The notes beneath the pieces were generated by a model, which did no database searches, had not been told where the DNA came from, and saw nothing but the letters and a program-made list of their open reading frames with translations. Position numbers and translations under genes: made by a program. Shown here piece after piece: positions 10,335 through 20,430 of a stretch of 64,000 bases of DNA. This DNA is from Cheiracanthium punctorium (lineage: Eukaryota > Arthropoda > Arachnida > Araneae > Cheiracanthiidae). Positions within the stretch are counted from its first letter, which is position 1. The number at the start of each line of letters is the position of its first letter. The DNA lies in NCBI GenBank assembly GCA_038373885.1, contig JAWZYV010012361.1, positions 300,519 through 364,518 of the forward strand. The letters are read 5' to 3'.

Positions 10335-12497
10335 TTAAAAATTTTTGAAGTGCATTTGAAGACGAACAGGAGCCGTTGACAACAGTTGCGATCGCAGGGT
10401 TCCTTTGTCAACACTCAACAGATGCAGATCTCTAGAGGATGGTAAGGCACGGTCCTTGGATTGAACCATACTCATAATGGGATCAGGAACTTCTGCGCAG
10501 CGAAGGGTCGTTTCAAAGAAATCACAGCGAACCATATCTCTGTGAAAAAGAAAATTTTTCGTATAGCTTTCGTTAGCTTGGATTTGCCCGACGACGCCAG
10601 CAGTAGGCCTATTGGGAGGGCTTGTTGGAACTAAATAAGCCTCTGTTGGGTGACCAACTCGAAGAACAAGAGAATCTGTAAAATGTAAAGGAGCTTGATT
10701 GTAGGCTCCCAGTAGGTCGAATTGAATCCCATCTGATGTTTGTGCAGATGAGTGGAAAGTGAGAATTTCTCTAGTGTTATTCTGTATTCGCTCAAGAGAG
10801 ATGGTATATGTGTATTGATGACCAGTAATTCTGCGAACTTCGTAAGAATGCAATAATTCAGGTACGAAGTAGACGCGATAAAAGAGGCATCCCATACGGG
10901 AAATGATTACACATCCACTGCCAACACTCGACGGCTCGAAACCGGTAAATCCAGGATAATTCATGCTCTCATCTGTAAGAGCTTCAAATTTTTGGTTTTC
11001 GACGCAGTGTTCACCCCAAGCGCAGTAGTAATTTTGAGGGCAGGCCAGTTGCGTTACAGTACGTTTCTGTACTGGGAAGGTAAAATATAACCTTTTCGAT
11101 GAAAATGTACATTGGGCCGAAACTAATTTTAATTTAATATTAAAAATGTTATTTTGTTTTAAATCTTGAAACCAAATACATGCTTCGTAATCGAGGCCTT
11201 TAAGTGTGATTTCCGCTGTTGTAAAAAGTTCGCAGTATTTTTGACCTTCTTGAGTGTGACAGTTCTTTATAGCAGATGACAATATAGCGTGAGTAGTACA
11301 AGTTGAGGAAGCCAAGGAAATCAGTGTGCATACCAAGGCCATTGTCAAGGCAGGTTGTATTCGAAAATTTGGATTATTTTCCTCAAGATAGGCGTGTAAA
11401 TTCGCCAAACGTATGCGCATGCCAGTACCAAAAACTGCTCCACATAGCATAAAAAGTCGTATAACAGATTTTAATATTTGGAACAGTAAAAGAAAAATTG
11501 AAAAAAATAATTTGAAAGTAGATACTAGACCAGTGACCGCAACTCTGAGAAAACATAACAAAACATGTGCCAAAATAGTGATTACTGCATAAAAAATATA
11601 CATGACGTAAGGAGGCCAACATGTAAGTTGTGCAAGAAATTCTCTACATAATACACAGTGTGTGGCGCGGCACGTGGATTTTCCATCAAGTAAAATTTCC
11701 CCTCGCACAGCTTTGCCAGATGACGAAACAAAAATTAAAGTTAGCGTGTCTTTATAGGCTGTAAACTCGACAGGTAAAACTACACTCAAGTCCTGTGAGA
11801 CCTGGAAAATTATTTCATTTCCAGAAATTCGAACAATAAGTGTTCCATGTTCGGAAACTGTAACCACGGGATCATTAAATTGTATTGTGAGGTTATGCTG
11901 AGAAAATGTGGCAGCTTCATTTTCTAAAAGTTGACGCCTGTATTTCTTCTTTGTCGATGGAATACGGTACAAACAAATGTCTATGGACAGGAACGTAGGA
12001 TTAACAATTACCTCATCGTCTGAAAGGTATGACAATTCATATGACGAAGTTCTTATGTCACAGGAACACGTTGCATAGGGGTCGCAAGTAAAATGCTCAC
12101 AAAATGCAGGCGTCCCAGTGCAATTGTCAGCACAGTCGCAGGGGATGGGGAGCTCGTCGCCCCTGATCTCTGATGTAAGGTGACAGGTGAATGTTTCCAT
12201 GTGTCCCTGGTGCTCTGTAGGACGGTCGAAGAAAGATGTGGCAGGTATTAATTTGTCGTCCTTTATGATGAATGTGGATATTCCCACCACACATCCCTGG
12301 CATTTCACGTCTGTGCATGAACCAGGTGGTAATTCTGGGAGGTCATCCAATTTGGTAGCATATGTACATTCATATTCTATGGTCCTCCTGCACAACTTCA
12401 GTTGGTGCGCCGCCACAAGCGCTGGTACGCAGAGCAGGAGCAGAAATTCACACCCTGGAATGCAAGGTTCGCAAAAAAAAAATTGCCAGAATTTCAT
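10335..12497 (-). CDS. env-like: Phenuivirus-type Gn/Gc-like envelope glycoprotein gene (endogenous, env position)
   Basis: Encodes 720 residues from an ATG at 12497. An N-terminal hydrophobic signal (about 17-31) leads to a Cys-rich ectodomain with N-glycosylation motifs. A basic KKKYRR site (183-188) follows, then two membrane segments (about 297-355) and a third hydrophobic stretch (about 383-399) that could be the internal signal for the second glycoprotein. The second half is Cys-rich. Residues 486-545, with YYCAWGEHC and then GSGC..GCLFYRVY, resemble the fusion-loop region of phlebovirus Gc class II fusion proteins. Related glycoproteins are known as env genes of some retroelements, for example in nematode BEL/Pao elements. 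It lies directly 3' of integrase on the same strand, the env position. A single stop separates it from its C-terminal continuation. The frame is better preserved than gag. No intact infectious element is implied. Confidence 0.75.
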   Translation of the reverse strand: MKFWQFFFCEPCIPGCEFLLLLCVPALVAAHQLKLCRRTIEYECTYATKLDDLPELPPGSCTDVKCQGCVVGISTFIIKDDKLIPATSFFDRPTEHQGHMETFTCHLTSEIRGDELPIPCDCADNCTGTPAFCEHFTCDPYATCSCDIRTSSYELSYLSDDEVIVNPTFLSIDICLYRIPSTKKKYRRQLLENEAATFSQHNLTIQFNDPVVTVSEHGTLIVRISGNEIIFQVSQDLSVVLPVEFTAYKDTLTLIFVSSSGKAVRGEILLDGKSTCRATHCVLCREFLAQLTCWPPYVMYIFYAVITILAHVLLCFLRVAVTGLVSTFKLFFSIFLLLFQILKSVIRLFMLCGAVFGTGMRIRLANLHAYLEENNPNFRIQPALTMALVCTLISLASSTCTTHAILSSAIKNCHTQEGQKYCELFTTAEITLKGLDYEACIWFQDLKQNNIFNIKLKLVSAQCTFSSKRLYFTFPVQKRTVTQLACPQNYYCAWGEHCVENQKFEALTDESMNYPGFTGFEPSSVGSGCVIISRMGCLFYRVYFVPELLHSYEVRRITGHQYTYTISLERIQNNTREILTFHSSAQTSDGIQFDLLGAYNQAPLHFTDSLVLRVGHPTEAYLVPTSPPNRPTAGVVGQIQANESYTKNFLFHRDMVRCDFFETTLRCAEVPDPIMSMVQSKDRALPSSRDLHLLSVDKGTLRSQLLSTAPVRLQMHFKNF

Positions 12498-12520
12498 CTT
12501 CCAGTAAAAAAAAAAATTAA
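12498..12520 (-). promoter_or_regulatory. Possible splice acceptor immediately 5' of the env-like ATG
   Basis: On the minus strand a run of about 11 T followed by ACTGGAAG abuts the ATG at 12497. A pyrimidine tract ending in AG is what a spliced subgenomic env mRNA of a gypsy-type retrovirus would use. The donor cannot be identified, so this is an inference from position. Confidence 0.4.
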
Positions 12521-13227
12521 AATAAACAAATTTTGAAAAGAAAACAAAAGAAATGAGGTGGACGTGATTATTTCTCTATTCTATTTAATAAAAAGAACTA
12601 AAGGGGAAAAGGAAAGGATGGCCACTCTAATATAGCTTTGTATTATTCGTTTTTTTTTTTCGTTTCATTGCCCTTCTCTAGACTACAGGGCGTTTCAAAA
12701 GGGAGAAAAACAGTGAAGAGAAACTATATATATATATATATATAAAGTGATTCATCGAAATGGTGAGAAAAAAAAAATGTTTTTTCTTTTTTTTCCAAAA
12801 CAGTAATCATATGTATGTTTCCTTTTTTTTTGCATGTTGGTTGTACAGGTTCATTCATCGGAGCCCAACTGGGAAAGAAGGGGGGGAATGCGAGATGAGA
12901 GGTACGTACACTCCATGCATTTATCATGCCTTTTTCGAAAGAAACTCCTATATATGTACGTGGGTGCATGTGTATATGTGTTTGCGTTTTCGTAAGGAAA
13001 ATCGGAACTCAAAGTACTTGAGTAAAACTAAATTATCTCCCCTATCACGCCTGCATGAAAGAAGGGGAAATGATCAGTCCCACCAAGCACAACCTCCGTG
13101 CAAAGAAGCGCTAGCAACCTCCTTACAACGAGAATACAGTGTAGAGTCCTTTTTACCTAATATCATCTGAGGGAGGAAAAAAAAAAGGGGAAAAAAGGAG
13201 GGGAGGGGATTCGGTTGTGGGGGTGGG
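12521..13227. other. Low-complexity spacer between integrase and env
   Basis: About 700 bp with poly(A), poly(T), a (TA)n run at 12725-12744 and a purine-rich block at 13171-13212 on the plus strand. No coding signal. In errantivirus-like elements integrase and env are usually close or overlapping, so this spacer is unusually long. It may hold expanded simple repeats or an eroded insertion. Confidence 0.5.
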
Positions 13228-15273
13228 TTACGTTCTTGAATAGAAATACCGCGTTTTGAATATCTTATTGTCTCTCAATAAATTTACTCGTTGACTACTC
13301 GTGTCTCGCGCCAATTTACTTGCTAGTACGTCCGAAAACTTATCAATCAAATTCTTATCTGACTGTGGAGTGTTACTTTGCAGAGCCCAGCCGAGAACCT
13401 TATCTGATAAAGTAGTAGGTGTCGTTTCCGCCGGTTTAGTTGCGTTAGCCAATGACCTCAGATTGTAACTATGCGAAAGAGCACTAATTGCGGATTGTGC
13501 ATTGTTGGCGATTGGGGGTGGAGAATTCTGAGAAGACTTATCGTCTGAACCTTGTTTTTCCCCCGATATAGTCGAATTAGGAGTCTCCGGTGTTATATCA
13601 GAGTGATCTGGGTATAACGGTATCTGAGGCACATAATCGTTATCATCGTCATGAATTTCGTCATGTAAGTTATACCGTGAAGTGGAAGGGATATCACGAA
13701 TGGGGGCCGGAATCTGCCTTTGACTGAACTCATCGTTCGGGATTTTTAAATCGGAGCGCCTCTCACTATAGTGAAACATCCTATCGACATGCACGCGTCT
13801 TGGTTTTGCGCGAGGTTTATCAATTTCTTGGATTGTGTAATTAAGGTCTGAATATTTTTCTAAGACTCGAAAAGGACCCGAAAATTTCTTAGCGAAAGCT
13901 CGTCCTGTTTCTGTCGTTGTTGCGGGGGTGTACAAATAAATCTTTTCGCCTAGTTGAAAAGTTTTGTTTTTCGCGATGTTTTCTCGCAACCTAGTTTGTT
14001 TTTGCTGAACCATTTCTAAGTTTCTATAAACGTTTCGGTGTACATATCTCATTTTTGCCAAATTTTCTTCAATATAATCGTCACACGGAAAATAATGGTA
14101 GTTATTCTTTGACTCAAACAGGTGAAAGGGTAACTGGATATCACGATTAAACATCAAAAAGGAGGTTTTTTCATGTGTGCTGTCATGGTAAGAATTATTA
14201 TAAATAAAGTTATAGTATCCTAAATATGTATCCCAGTCCGTGATATCATCACTTAGGCTTGTCAGACTATTTTTAATGCTGGAATTCAGTCTTTCGGCTG
14301 CGGTATTAGTTTGCGGATGAAAAGCCGTAGTCTTCAGTTTGCGCACCTGTAATCTGCGTGATAGTTCCGTCAATAGTGTACTTTGAAAATTTGTTCCAAG
14401 GTCAGTTAAAATAGACTGGGGAACTCCGAAAGTAAAAATAACTTCGAGAAGTTTAGATGCTATAGTTGGAGCTGTGATATCCTTAAGAGCAAAAAGCCAA
14501 CAATACTTAGTAAAATGGCAAATTATTGACAATATGAACTTATTCCCTTGCTGACTCATTTTTAGAGGCCCAAGTATGTCTAAAGAATATATTTGACCTG
14601 GAGCCGAAGGAATTTCGGGGTTTTGTATCGAGGATTTTGTAAGGGGAAATCCTTTGCGTTCTATACACCGCGTACAAGAATTCGAAAAATTCTTTATATC
14701 CCGATACATATTTTTCCAAAAGTACTTCTCCTTAATAGACCTGTAGTTGTTATAAAATGCAAAATGAACTGATTCTGAACCCTTCAAAATATGCGCGATT
14801 AAAGCTTTCGGGACCACAATTTGTTCCACGTACTCATTTCTGGCTGAATGCTTGTTTCGGTTTCCCACATGTTTAAGCACACCGTCCTGTAAAAAATAAT
14901 TATCTGTGTGCGTTTTACAAGAAAAAGCTTTATCCTCGAGATAATCAATTATAGTTTTTAAAAAGGGATCTTTCCTTTGTTCTCGTTTGATAGTTTCCAG
15001 ATCAGGTATATCGGTTTTAACGACATTAACAGTCCCAATGATGTCCCTTGATAATAGGTCACTTAGGAAATTTTTGGACCCTTGAATATGCTGGAAAGTG
15101 AAGTCATATTCGCCCAACTCACTTAACCATCGTGATAATCTGTTTGCAGGGGATTCTAATTTCAGTAAATATTCTAATGATTTACAGTCTGAAATAATTT
15201 CGAACTTGCGCCCATATAAGTACACTTTGTAGTGTCGTATTGCTAGCAAAATAGCATATGCTTCAAGGTGCAT
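13228..15273 (-). CDS. pol: Ty3/gypsy RNase H C-terminus and integrase
   Basis: 681 codons from an ATG at 15273 that is internal to pol. Residues 1-75 are the end of RNase H (YLYGRKFEIISDCKSLEYLL ... LSDLLSRD). About 161-204 hold the HHCC zinc-binding domain (H..H, then C and C in SCTRC). The integrase core has D232 (SLDILGP), D291 (TDLGTNF) and E327 (AAERLNS), a D,D-35-E triad, with the usual N after the second D replaced by L. A GPF/Y-type module (KFSGPFRVLEKY) with RRVHVDRM follows, then a Ser/Pro-rich tail. Integrase inserts the element's cDNA. This reading frame joins the RT frame upstream only through a frame change near 15283, so pol is not continuous. Confidence 0.9.
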   Translation of the reverse strand: MHLEAYAILLAIRHYKVYLYGRKFEIISDCKSLEYLLKLESPANRLSRWLSELGEYDFTFQHIQGSKNFLSDLLSRDIIGTVNVVKTDIPDLETIKREQRKDPFLKTIIDYLEDKAFSCKTHTDNYFLQDGVLKHVGNRNKHSARNEYVEQIVVPKALIAHILKGSESVHFAFYNNYRSIKEKYFWKNMYRDIKNFSNSCTRCIERKGFPLTKSSIQNPEIPSAPGQIYSLDILGPLKMSQQGNKFILSIICHFTKYCWLFALKDITAPTIASKLLEVIFTFGVPQSILTDLGTNFQSTLLTELSRRLQVRKLKTTAFHPQTNTAAERLNSSIKNSLTSLSDDITDWDTYLGYYNFIYNNSYHDSTHEKTSFLMFNRDIQLPFHLFESKNNYHYFPCDDYIEENLAKMRYVHRNVYRNLEMVQQKQTRLRENIAKNKTFQLGEKIYLYTPATTTETGRAFAKKFSGPFRVLEKYSDLNYTIQEIDKPRAKPRRVHVDRMFHYSERRSDLKIPNDEFSQRQIPAPIRDIPSTSRYNLHDEIHDDDNDYVPQIPLYPDHSDITPETPNSTISGEKQGSDDKSSQNSPPPIANNAQSAISALSHSYNLRSLANATKPAETTPTTLSDKVLGWALQSNTPQSDKNLIDKFSDVLASKLARDTSSQRVNLLRDNKIFKTRYFYSRT

Positions 15274-16565
15274 GCTAGGCCATTTGTCTCATGAGGTTTT
15301 AATTTATATGAAAAGTAACTAATCGGTCGTAGCGTGCCATTTTCATCTTTTTGTAATAGGGAAGCGCCAATAGCATCTTGGCTCGCATCACAATTTAAAT
15401 AAAATTTCTTGTCAAAATTAGGATGCTTAAGCATAACATCAGACAGTAATTTAGATTTAATTCTTTCAAATGAAGCTTGCGCCTGAGGGTTCCACTTAAA
15501 TCGGGTTTTAGCTTTCGTCAAATCCGTCAACGGGATGACTACTGTTGAAAAGTTCTCAATAAAATCGCGATAATAATTAGCTAATCCCAAAAATCGACGT
15601 AGTTTACGTAACGTTGTTGGCACCGGAAAGGCCCCTATTTTTGATACATTTTCTGGAAGTGGTCGCAGGTTATCTTTATCTACAACGTGGCCCAGATACT
15701 TTATACTCGATTGGAGAAAATGACATTTTCGGGGGTTTAGCGTAAGACCAAAGCTTCGAAATCTGTCAAAGACTAATTTCAACTTGCGCAGGGAATCATC
15801 AACGGTCTGAGCCGGTATGATAATATCATCGATGTAAGCCGATATGTTTTCGGCTTGCAGGCCGTTCAGTACTGTATCAGCTGTCTGTTGAAATATTTTA
15901 GGGCTATTTTTCAACCCAAAACTTAAAAATTTGTATTGAAACGAACCATAAGGGCTAGAGAAAGCGGTCAAATGTTTGTCCTCGTCACGCAATCGTATCT
16001 GATGAAAGGAAGCATTTGCGTCTAGAGTTGTATAATAATTTGCTCCGCGAAGAGAAATTAATATGTCTGATATAAGGGGCAAGCGGTACGTTGAGGAAAT
16101 TGTTATTTGGTTTAGTTTCCGATAATCTATGACTAACCGATATTGACCTTCTTCTTTCTTTTTGACTAAAATTAACGGAAAGGAATATGGGCTGTTCGAT
16201 CGCTCGATAATTTCGGCCTGTTCTAATTCTTGCAATTGTTTTCGCAAGGTGTCACGTAAGGCGACGGGCACTGGGTAACTCCGACTCTGGATAGGTGTAG
16301 TATCCGTTAACTTTATAGGAGGGGCCTGAAGCTTACATTTACCAATTGTTTTTAAAGATGTGCTAAATATATCGGCATATTCCATAATTATCAGATTGTA
16401 ACGTAAGTTTTCCGCCATATCTGCCTGAAAAACTACTAACTCCTTAGATAACTGTTTTTGAACTTTCGGTACCATAACCTGCACCGTTTCACATGATACA
16501 ACAATAGTACTTAAAGCTCTACTCTTAATTCGTTGATATTCTGTAGCTGACTTTTTGCAACACAA
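15243..16565 (-). pseudogene. pol: Ty3/gypsy reverse transcriptase and RNase H
   Basis: The frame encodes the whole RT. RSYPVPVALRD precedes the fingers, then VKKKEEGQYRLVIDYRKLN, LDANASFHQIRL (first catalytic Asp), SFGLKNSPKIFQQ and the palm motif YIDD at about residues 244-247. After the connection domain comes FYLNCDASQDAIGASL, the RNase H active-site start. The frame fails near 15283 and RNase H continues in the frame of the next gene. There is no ATG at the 5' end of this frame, so it was read as part of a gag-pol precursor. Sequence upstream of RT (16430-16660) does not look like a normal protease-RT linker and may contain an insertion. Confidence 0.9.
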
Positions 16566-16663
16566 CTGGAAGTAAATGATGTTCAGTAAAAGAGTGATAG
16601 TTCCATTTGAGACACCTTGTACTTAATCATAACTATATTTTTTACAGATTTCACAACACGGTG

Positions 16664-17632
16664 TTATAAAGTAAGCCTCTTTCTTTCAAATGCCGAAAAT
16701 CGTTTGACAAAATATGAGCAAATACGCCAACACGAACTGTGCGCTGACGATGTTTGCGGTGGCGGGAAACTTTCGTTACAACCTAATAATTTAGTCAATT
16801 TATTCTTTGCATTCAAAGGGACTTGCGATAAGTCAAAATCACTTAATTTAAGCCCCTTTCTACGTAATTCACGAATAGATTTATCCTCATCAATATCTAT
16901 ATCAGCAGTTATTTGTGCAATTTTCATATTTTTGTTAAAGTGTAGAGGAGTGTGTGACAGATTATTAATTAATAACGGAACTGTACCATCCTCGTTAACC
17001 GTAGATATCGAGTGATGGATTTCAATAGTATGTTTGTTGGGGAGGGGGGTTATTAACACATTACTACCTGCTGATACTTTTTGATTTAGCTTAATAGTAG
17101 CAATAGCGGTAGATTGGGGTGACAATTTAAGTTTCTGTGCGAGTTTTCCAAATATTTTCGTTAATAATACATTAATTTGAGGAGCCCGAAACTGGTGTAT
17201 TCGCGTCGAATTTTCCTGGAAAGTTACAGTACAATTCTGGTAATTTATATGTCCTCGAAAAGTAGAAAGAAAATCATTTCCTAATATAATATCATAATCA
17301 GTACCTATATTAGCCTGAGTAATTAAAAATTCATGTCGAAAAACTTTATTTGCGACCGTAATAGGTAAAGCGACTGAGGATTTTATTTTTATTTCTGCTC
17401 CTGTTAATGTTGTTATTTTAACATTCGGGATTGTATTAGTATTTATGATGAGAGAAGAGGGTACCTTTTTGAATGCTGTAAAACTACATAAAGAGCGGCT
17501 AGCTCCCGAATCAATTAGTGCCGAGTAAGTTCGGTTGCCTATGCTAAGTGAAATTATCTGTAAAAAGCAATTTTCACTTTCCTTAAAAGAAGCTTGCGCC
17601 GTGTCGAAATGCCTACCGGTTCTTGAACCCAC
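16664..17632 (-). pseudogene. pol: Ty3/gypsy aspartic protease region
   Basis: Starts without an ATG, as expected within a polyprotein. ALIDSGASRSLCSF carries the catalytic Asp (D-S-G), and DYDIILGNDFL is the C-terminal retropepsin signature. A linker of about 200 residues follows and ends abnormally: the last 30-40 codons do not match the expected approach to RT, and a stop falls before the RT frame starts at about 16565. The protease cleaves the gag-pol precursor. It lies between gag and RT on the same strand. Confidence 0.85.
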
Positions 17633-17860
17633 AAAATGTTTATTTTGTTTCTGGGGACGAAGGGTGCTTTTTATCGGCCCCGTCTTGAGTTTAAATGACG
17701 TACTCGTGAGAAATTTCTTCCGTGTGTGTCATTTGGAAGAGTGTGCTGGAGTTGACTGCCGTTTTGCGTATAAAATGTATCGCGCATATTACTTCTATTC
17801 CGAGGTGCCATATGGTAGGTAGGCTGATAATTCCTAGGGGTCCTACGATTGTAATGATAA

Positions 17861-18756
17861 CTAGAGCGTCCCCTTATACCCGGACAAATGTGATTTTGAA
17901 AGTAAGAACCACATAAAGTACAGGATGCTTGTTCTCGGGGGAAAAAAGTTTTGATTCTGATAAGGGATTCTTTCGGTTATTTGATCAACATTTTGATTAT
18001 CATAAGACAGTCGTTCTGTTGCGTGATAACGAGATGAAAAATTAGGGTTATAATGCTGGTGTGACGCTTGTTGTGCTAATGCTCCTATCACTTGTTTATT
18101 TAATTCCGTCTGACTAGCTAAAATTGCGGACAATTGTGTACCAATTGTAGTAGAATTTTCTGCTGCACAGGTGTTGATGGTTTCATTTTCAGAAAAATGA
18201 TGTGAATTCAATTCATCCAATGTAACTTGATTTACCGCCTCTTCAAAGGTATTGGGATTTCGAGTGAGAGCGAGTTTTTTCAGGGAGGGGTTTAATCCTT
18301 CCAAAAATTTAGCGAGTTTTGTTTGATTTACAATAGGAGACACTTCGGGTTTGGATGCGTTTTCTATACCGAAATAATTGATTGTGAGGTTGGATACTCG
18401 TGTTGAAAAGCTCCGAACCGATTCACCCGGATTCTGTTTGCAGTTTGAAAATAGTTTTGCCTGTGACTAAGGGTTGTTTTCTGTGCATAGAAGTCGATAA
18501 ATTTGTCTTTTATTTTCTTGAACTGAGCTTCGTTTAAGAGTTCAGGATCATTTATAAAAAACTGTAATGCGGGACCTTTCAGTTTGCTTTTTAAGACTGC
18601 AATAAGTTCTGCATCGTTCCACTGCGCTATCTTACCCGCTTCTTCCAAGTTATTAAAAAAATACTCTACATTTGAAAATATTTCGCCGTCAAAAATACTA
18701 ACTAAACTTTGGTATCCAGAAATTTTATTTGGATTGGGAGCTGCTGGGTCAGTCAT
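17861..18756 (-). pseudogene. gag: Ty3/gypsy gag, broken
   Basis: The ATG at 18756 gives MTDPAAPNPNKISGYQSLV. The typical capsid pattern follows: FFNNLEEAGKIAQWNDAELI, LKGPALQFF and KIKDKFIDFYAQKTTLSHRQN. This frame ends at about 18364. The second part (17861-18343, another frame) has FLEGLNPSLKKLALTRNPNTF and EEAVNQV, the C-terminal capsid region. Close to 17925 the frame changes again and yields CTLCG..., a probable nucleocapsid knuckle. At least two frame breaks make it non-functional. Gag would form the virus-like particle. Confidence 0.85.
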
Positions 18757-19168
18757 TTTGCAATCTAAGGGGAGGAAAGGGGTCACCGTTCAAAATTATA
18801 ACTAATATGTACACAGATGAATGAACATGTAACATAAATTCTCCTTGTCTATAAACTATAAAAACATAATATTTTTCCCATATGAATGCAATGAAATAAA
18901 TATGAAAACAGCGAACTCTTTTCTCATAAATGCAATGGATAAATCGTGGGACTGTTCCATCAAAAGAAATGCAATGTAAATAATATCATAAAAACATAAA
19001 TATTACTAATTATTATATTCATTTCCGAATGCATAAAAAATTATAATCAAATTATTTGAATTATTACGAGTAACATGGTTAGGTGCTCAGGTTATTTAAG
19101 GAACAACAATTTTATATTTTTGCACTAGACCTATTTTTAAGAAGTTAAACCTCAGTAAAATAAAATAA

Positions 19169-19188
19169 GCGTTCATTTTACGGCACCA
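19169..19188 (-). promoter_or_regulatory. Primer-binding-site-like sequence
   Basis: On the minus strand, two bases after the LTR end in TGTGACA, the sequence TGGTGCCGTAAAATGAACGC begins with TGG, as tRNA primer-binding sites do. Only the first 8 bases look like a good tRNA 3'-end match, and I cannot name the tRNA. Confidence 0.5.
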
Positions 19189-19190
19189 CA

Positions 19191-19952
19191 TGTCACAACT
19201 TTTTAGTTCAACTTTGGTTCAACACCTTTAGGAATTGTAAATCTAAGTTGTGAGACGCTTAGTAAGAGGTAATAACTTCACAGGTAGAAAATATACATAT
19301 CTTTATTTAAAAGCCGATCCGTATAGGGTTACATAATTAAATCCAACTAACATGCCTATTCAGTTGTAAATTAGCGAAACATATTTAATTAGAATAACAT
19401 TATTATTGGATTAAAAGAAGATAATTAAGTGAACCAATTTAATTAAAATAACATTAAATGCAATAGGGAAGATGGAAATTCAGGACAATTTAAAATGCTT
19501 ACCCATGCCTCCAGGGGTTCTTGTGTTGTAGAGAGTGTCCCAAGTGGAAGATGATGATGATGATGATAATGATAATATCTCTTCATCGCATGAGGTTTAT
19601 ATAGTGTTTTTGTTTTGGACCTTCGGACAAGCATGTGAAAATCACGCCGATAACCCGTTACTTCTCACGCTGATTATCTTATTTATAGTTTAAAAGATAA
19701 CTTGATTAATTTGGGGGTCAAGGGTTCACTAACTAACGAGTGCTCGAGTGAATCATGAGCAAATGACATTTTCCAGAAATTCTTATGATTCATGTAGTCA
19801 TGCGCTTTTAGCAGCGTGACAATACACACGTACACCAAAAGTCAACTTTTGGCTTAATTCTTGAGGTATGCATTTAACGTGGTCGGACCACGAAGAATTA
19901 TTAATTATATAGATTATTAGAACATTACCTAATTATATGCTAGGGCGGTACA
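19191..19952 (-). repeat. 5' LTR of the gypsy-type element
   Basis: About 762 bp, read right to left as TGTACCGCCCTAGC ... AAGTTGTGACA, so TG..CA ends. A TATATAAA box lies at about 19596-19603 and an AATAAA at 19302-19307, in the right order for U3-R-U5. It is followed by a primer-binding-like site and then gag. The outer (right) border is a judgement, because the matching 3' LTR is missing. Confidence 0.65.
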
Positions 19953-19959
19953 GTGCTTG

Positions 19960-20430
19960 AAATGGATGAATGTCCTAAAACTGCCATTGACCGTAATGTA
20001 TTAGATACTTTTTTAGTGTTCCTGTAGCAGAACTATGAATGATAAAGACACCTTTTTTGATGAAGAAATTCTTTTTGTAACCCTTAACAGCATATATCAC
20101 TTCTGAGTCGTGTGAAATAGCGTAATACCTCTGAAATGCGTTTTATGAATTTCTGCCCCGAGAGCGTAATGTATTTAAAATCTTTTGGGCGGCCCTGTAG
20201 ATATACTATCTAGTCGAATGGTACCGAAAAGGGAGATGCACAACTAGATGTCACAGCAATCCTAAATATAAAGTTTCAACAATCTACAACCAATAGTTTT
20301 TGGATATGCGAGTTTAAGGAATTTCTGCCCATAGAGCGAAATGTATTTAAAATCTTTTGGGCGGCCCTGTAGATAAACTATCCAGTCGATTGGGATCAAA
20401 AGGGAGGTGCACAACTAGATGTTACAGCCC
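19960..20430. repeat. Dispersed repeat family, three adjacent units
   Basis: Units at about 19975-20060, 20160-20300 and 20325-20430 share the core AATGTATT(T/A)..A..(C/T)TTTTG.GYG..CCTGTAGA. The last two continue with AACTAT(C/T)(C/T)AGTCGA and GCACAACTAGATGT(T/C)ACAG. The same family flanks the other end of the gypsy-type element (7925-8583) and recurs at 52575, 53765 and 55275. Confidence 0.75.

Larger units (their letters stand above)
9877..19952 (-). mobile_element. Ty3/gypsy-type retroelement with env-like gene, 3' end missing
   Basis: Read on the minus strand: 5' LTR (19952-19191), primer-binding-like site, gag, protease, RT/RNase H, integrase, then a large envelope-like gene. The order and the GPF-type integrase tail place pol in Ty3/gypsy (Metaviridae). 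No second copy of the LTR is found before or after the mariner, so the element is truncated at its 3' end, where dispersed-repeat sequence begins. Gag and pol are broken by several frame changes, while integrase and env each keep a long open frame. Whether env belongs to this element or came in separately rests on strand and position only. Confidence 0.7.

Noticed and set aside
12187..12507. Plus-strand frame opposite the env-like gene
   Set aside because: Antisense shadow of the Cys-rich glycoprotein coding strand.
17535..17916. Plus-strand frames opposite gag and protease
   Set aside because: Antisense to recognisable gypsy domains; no domain of their own.
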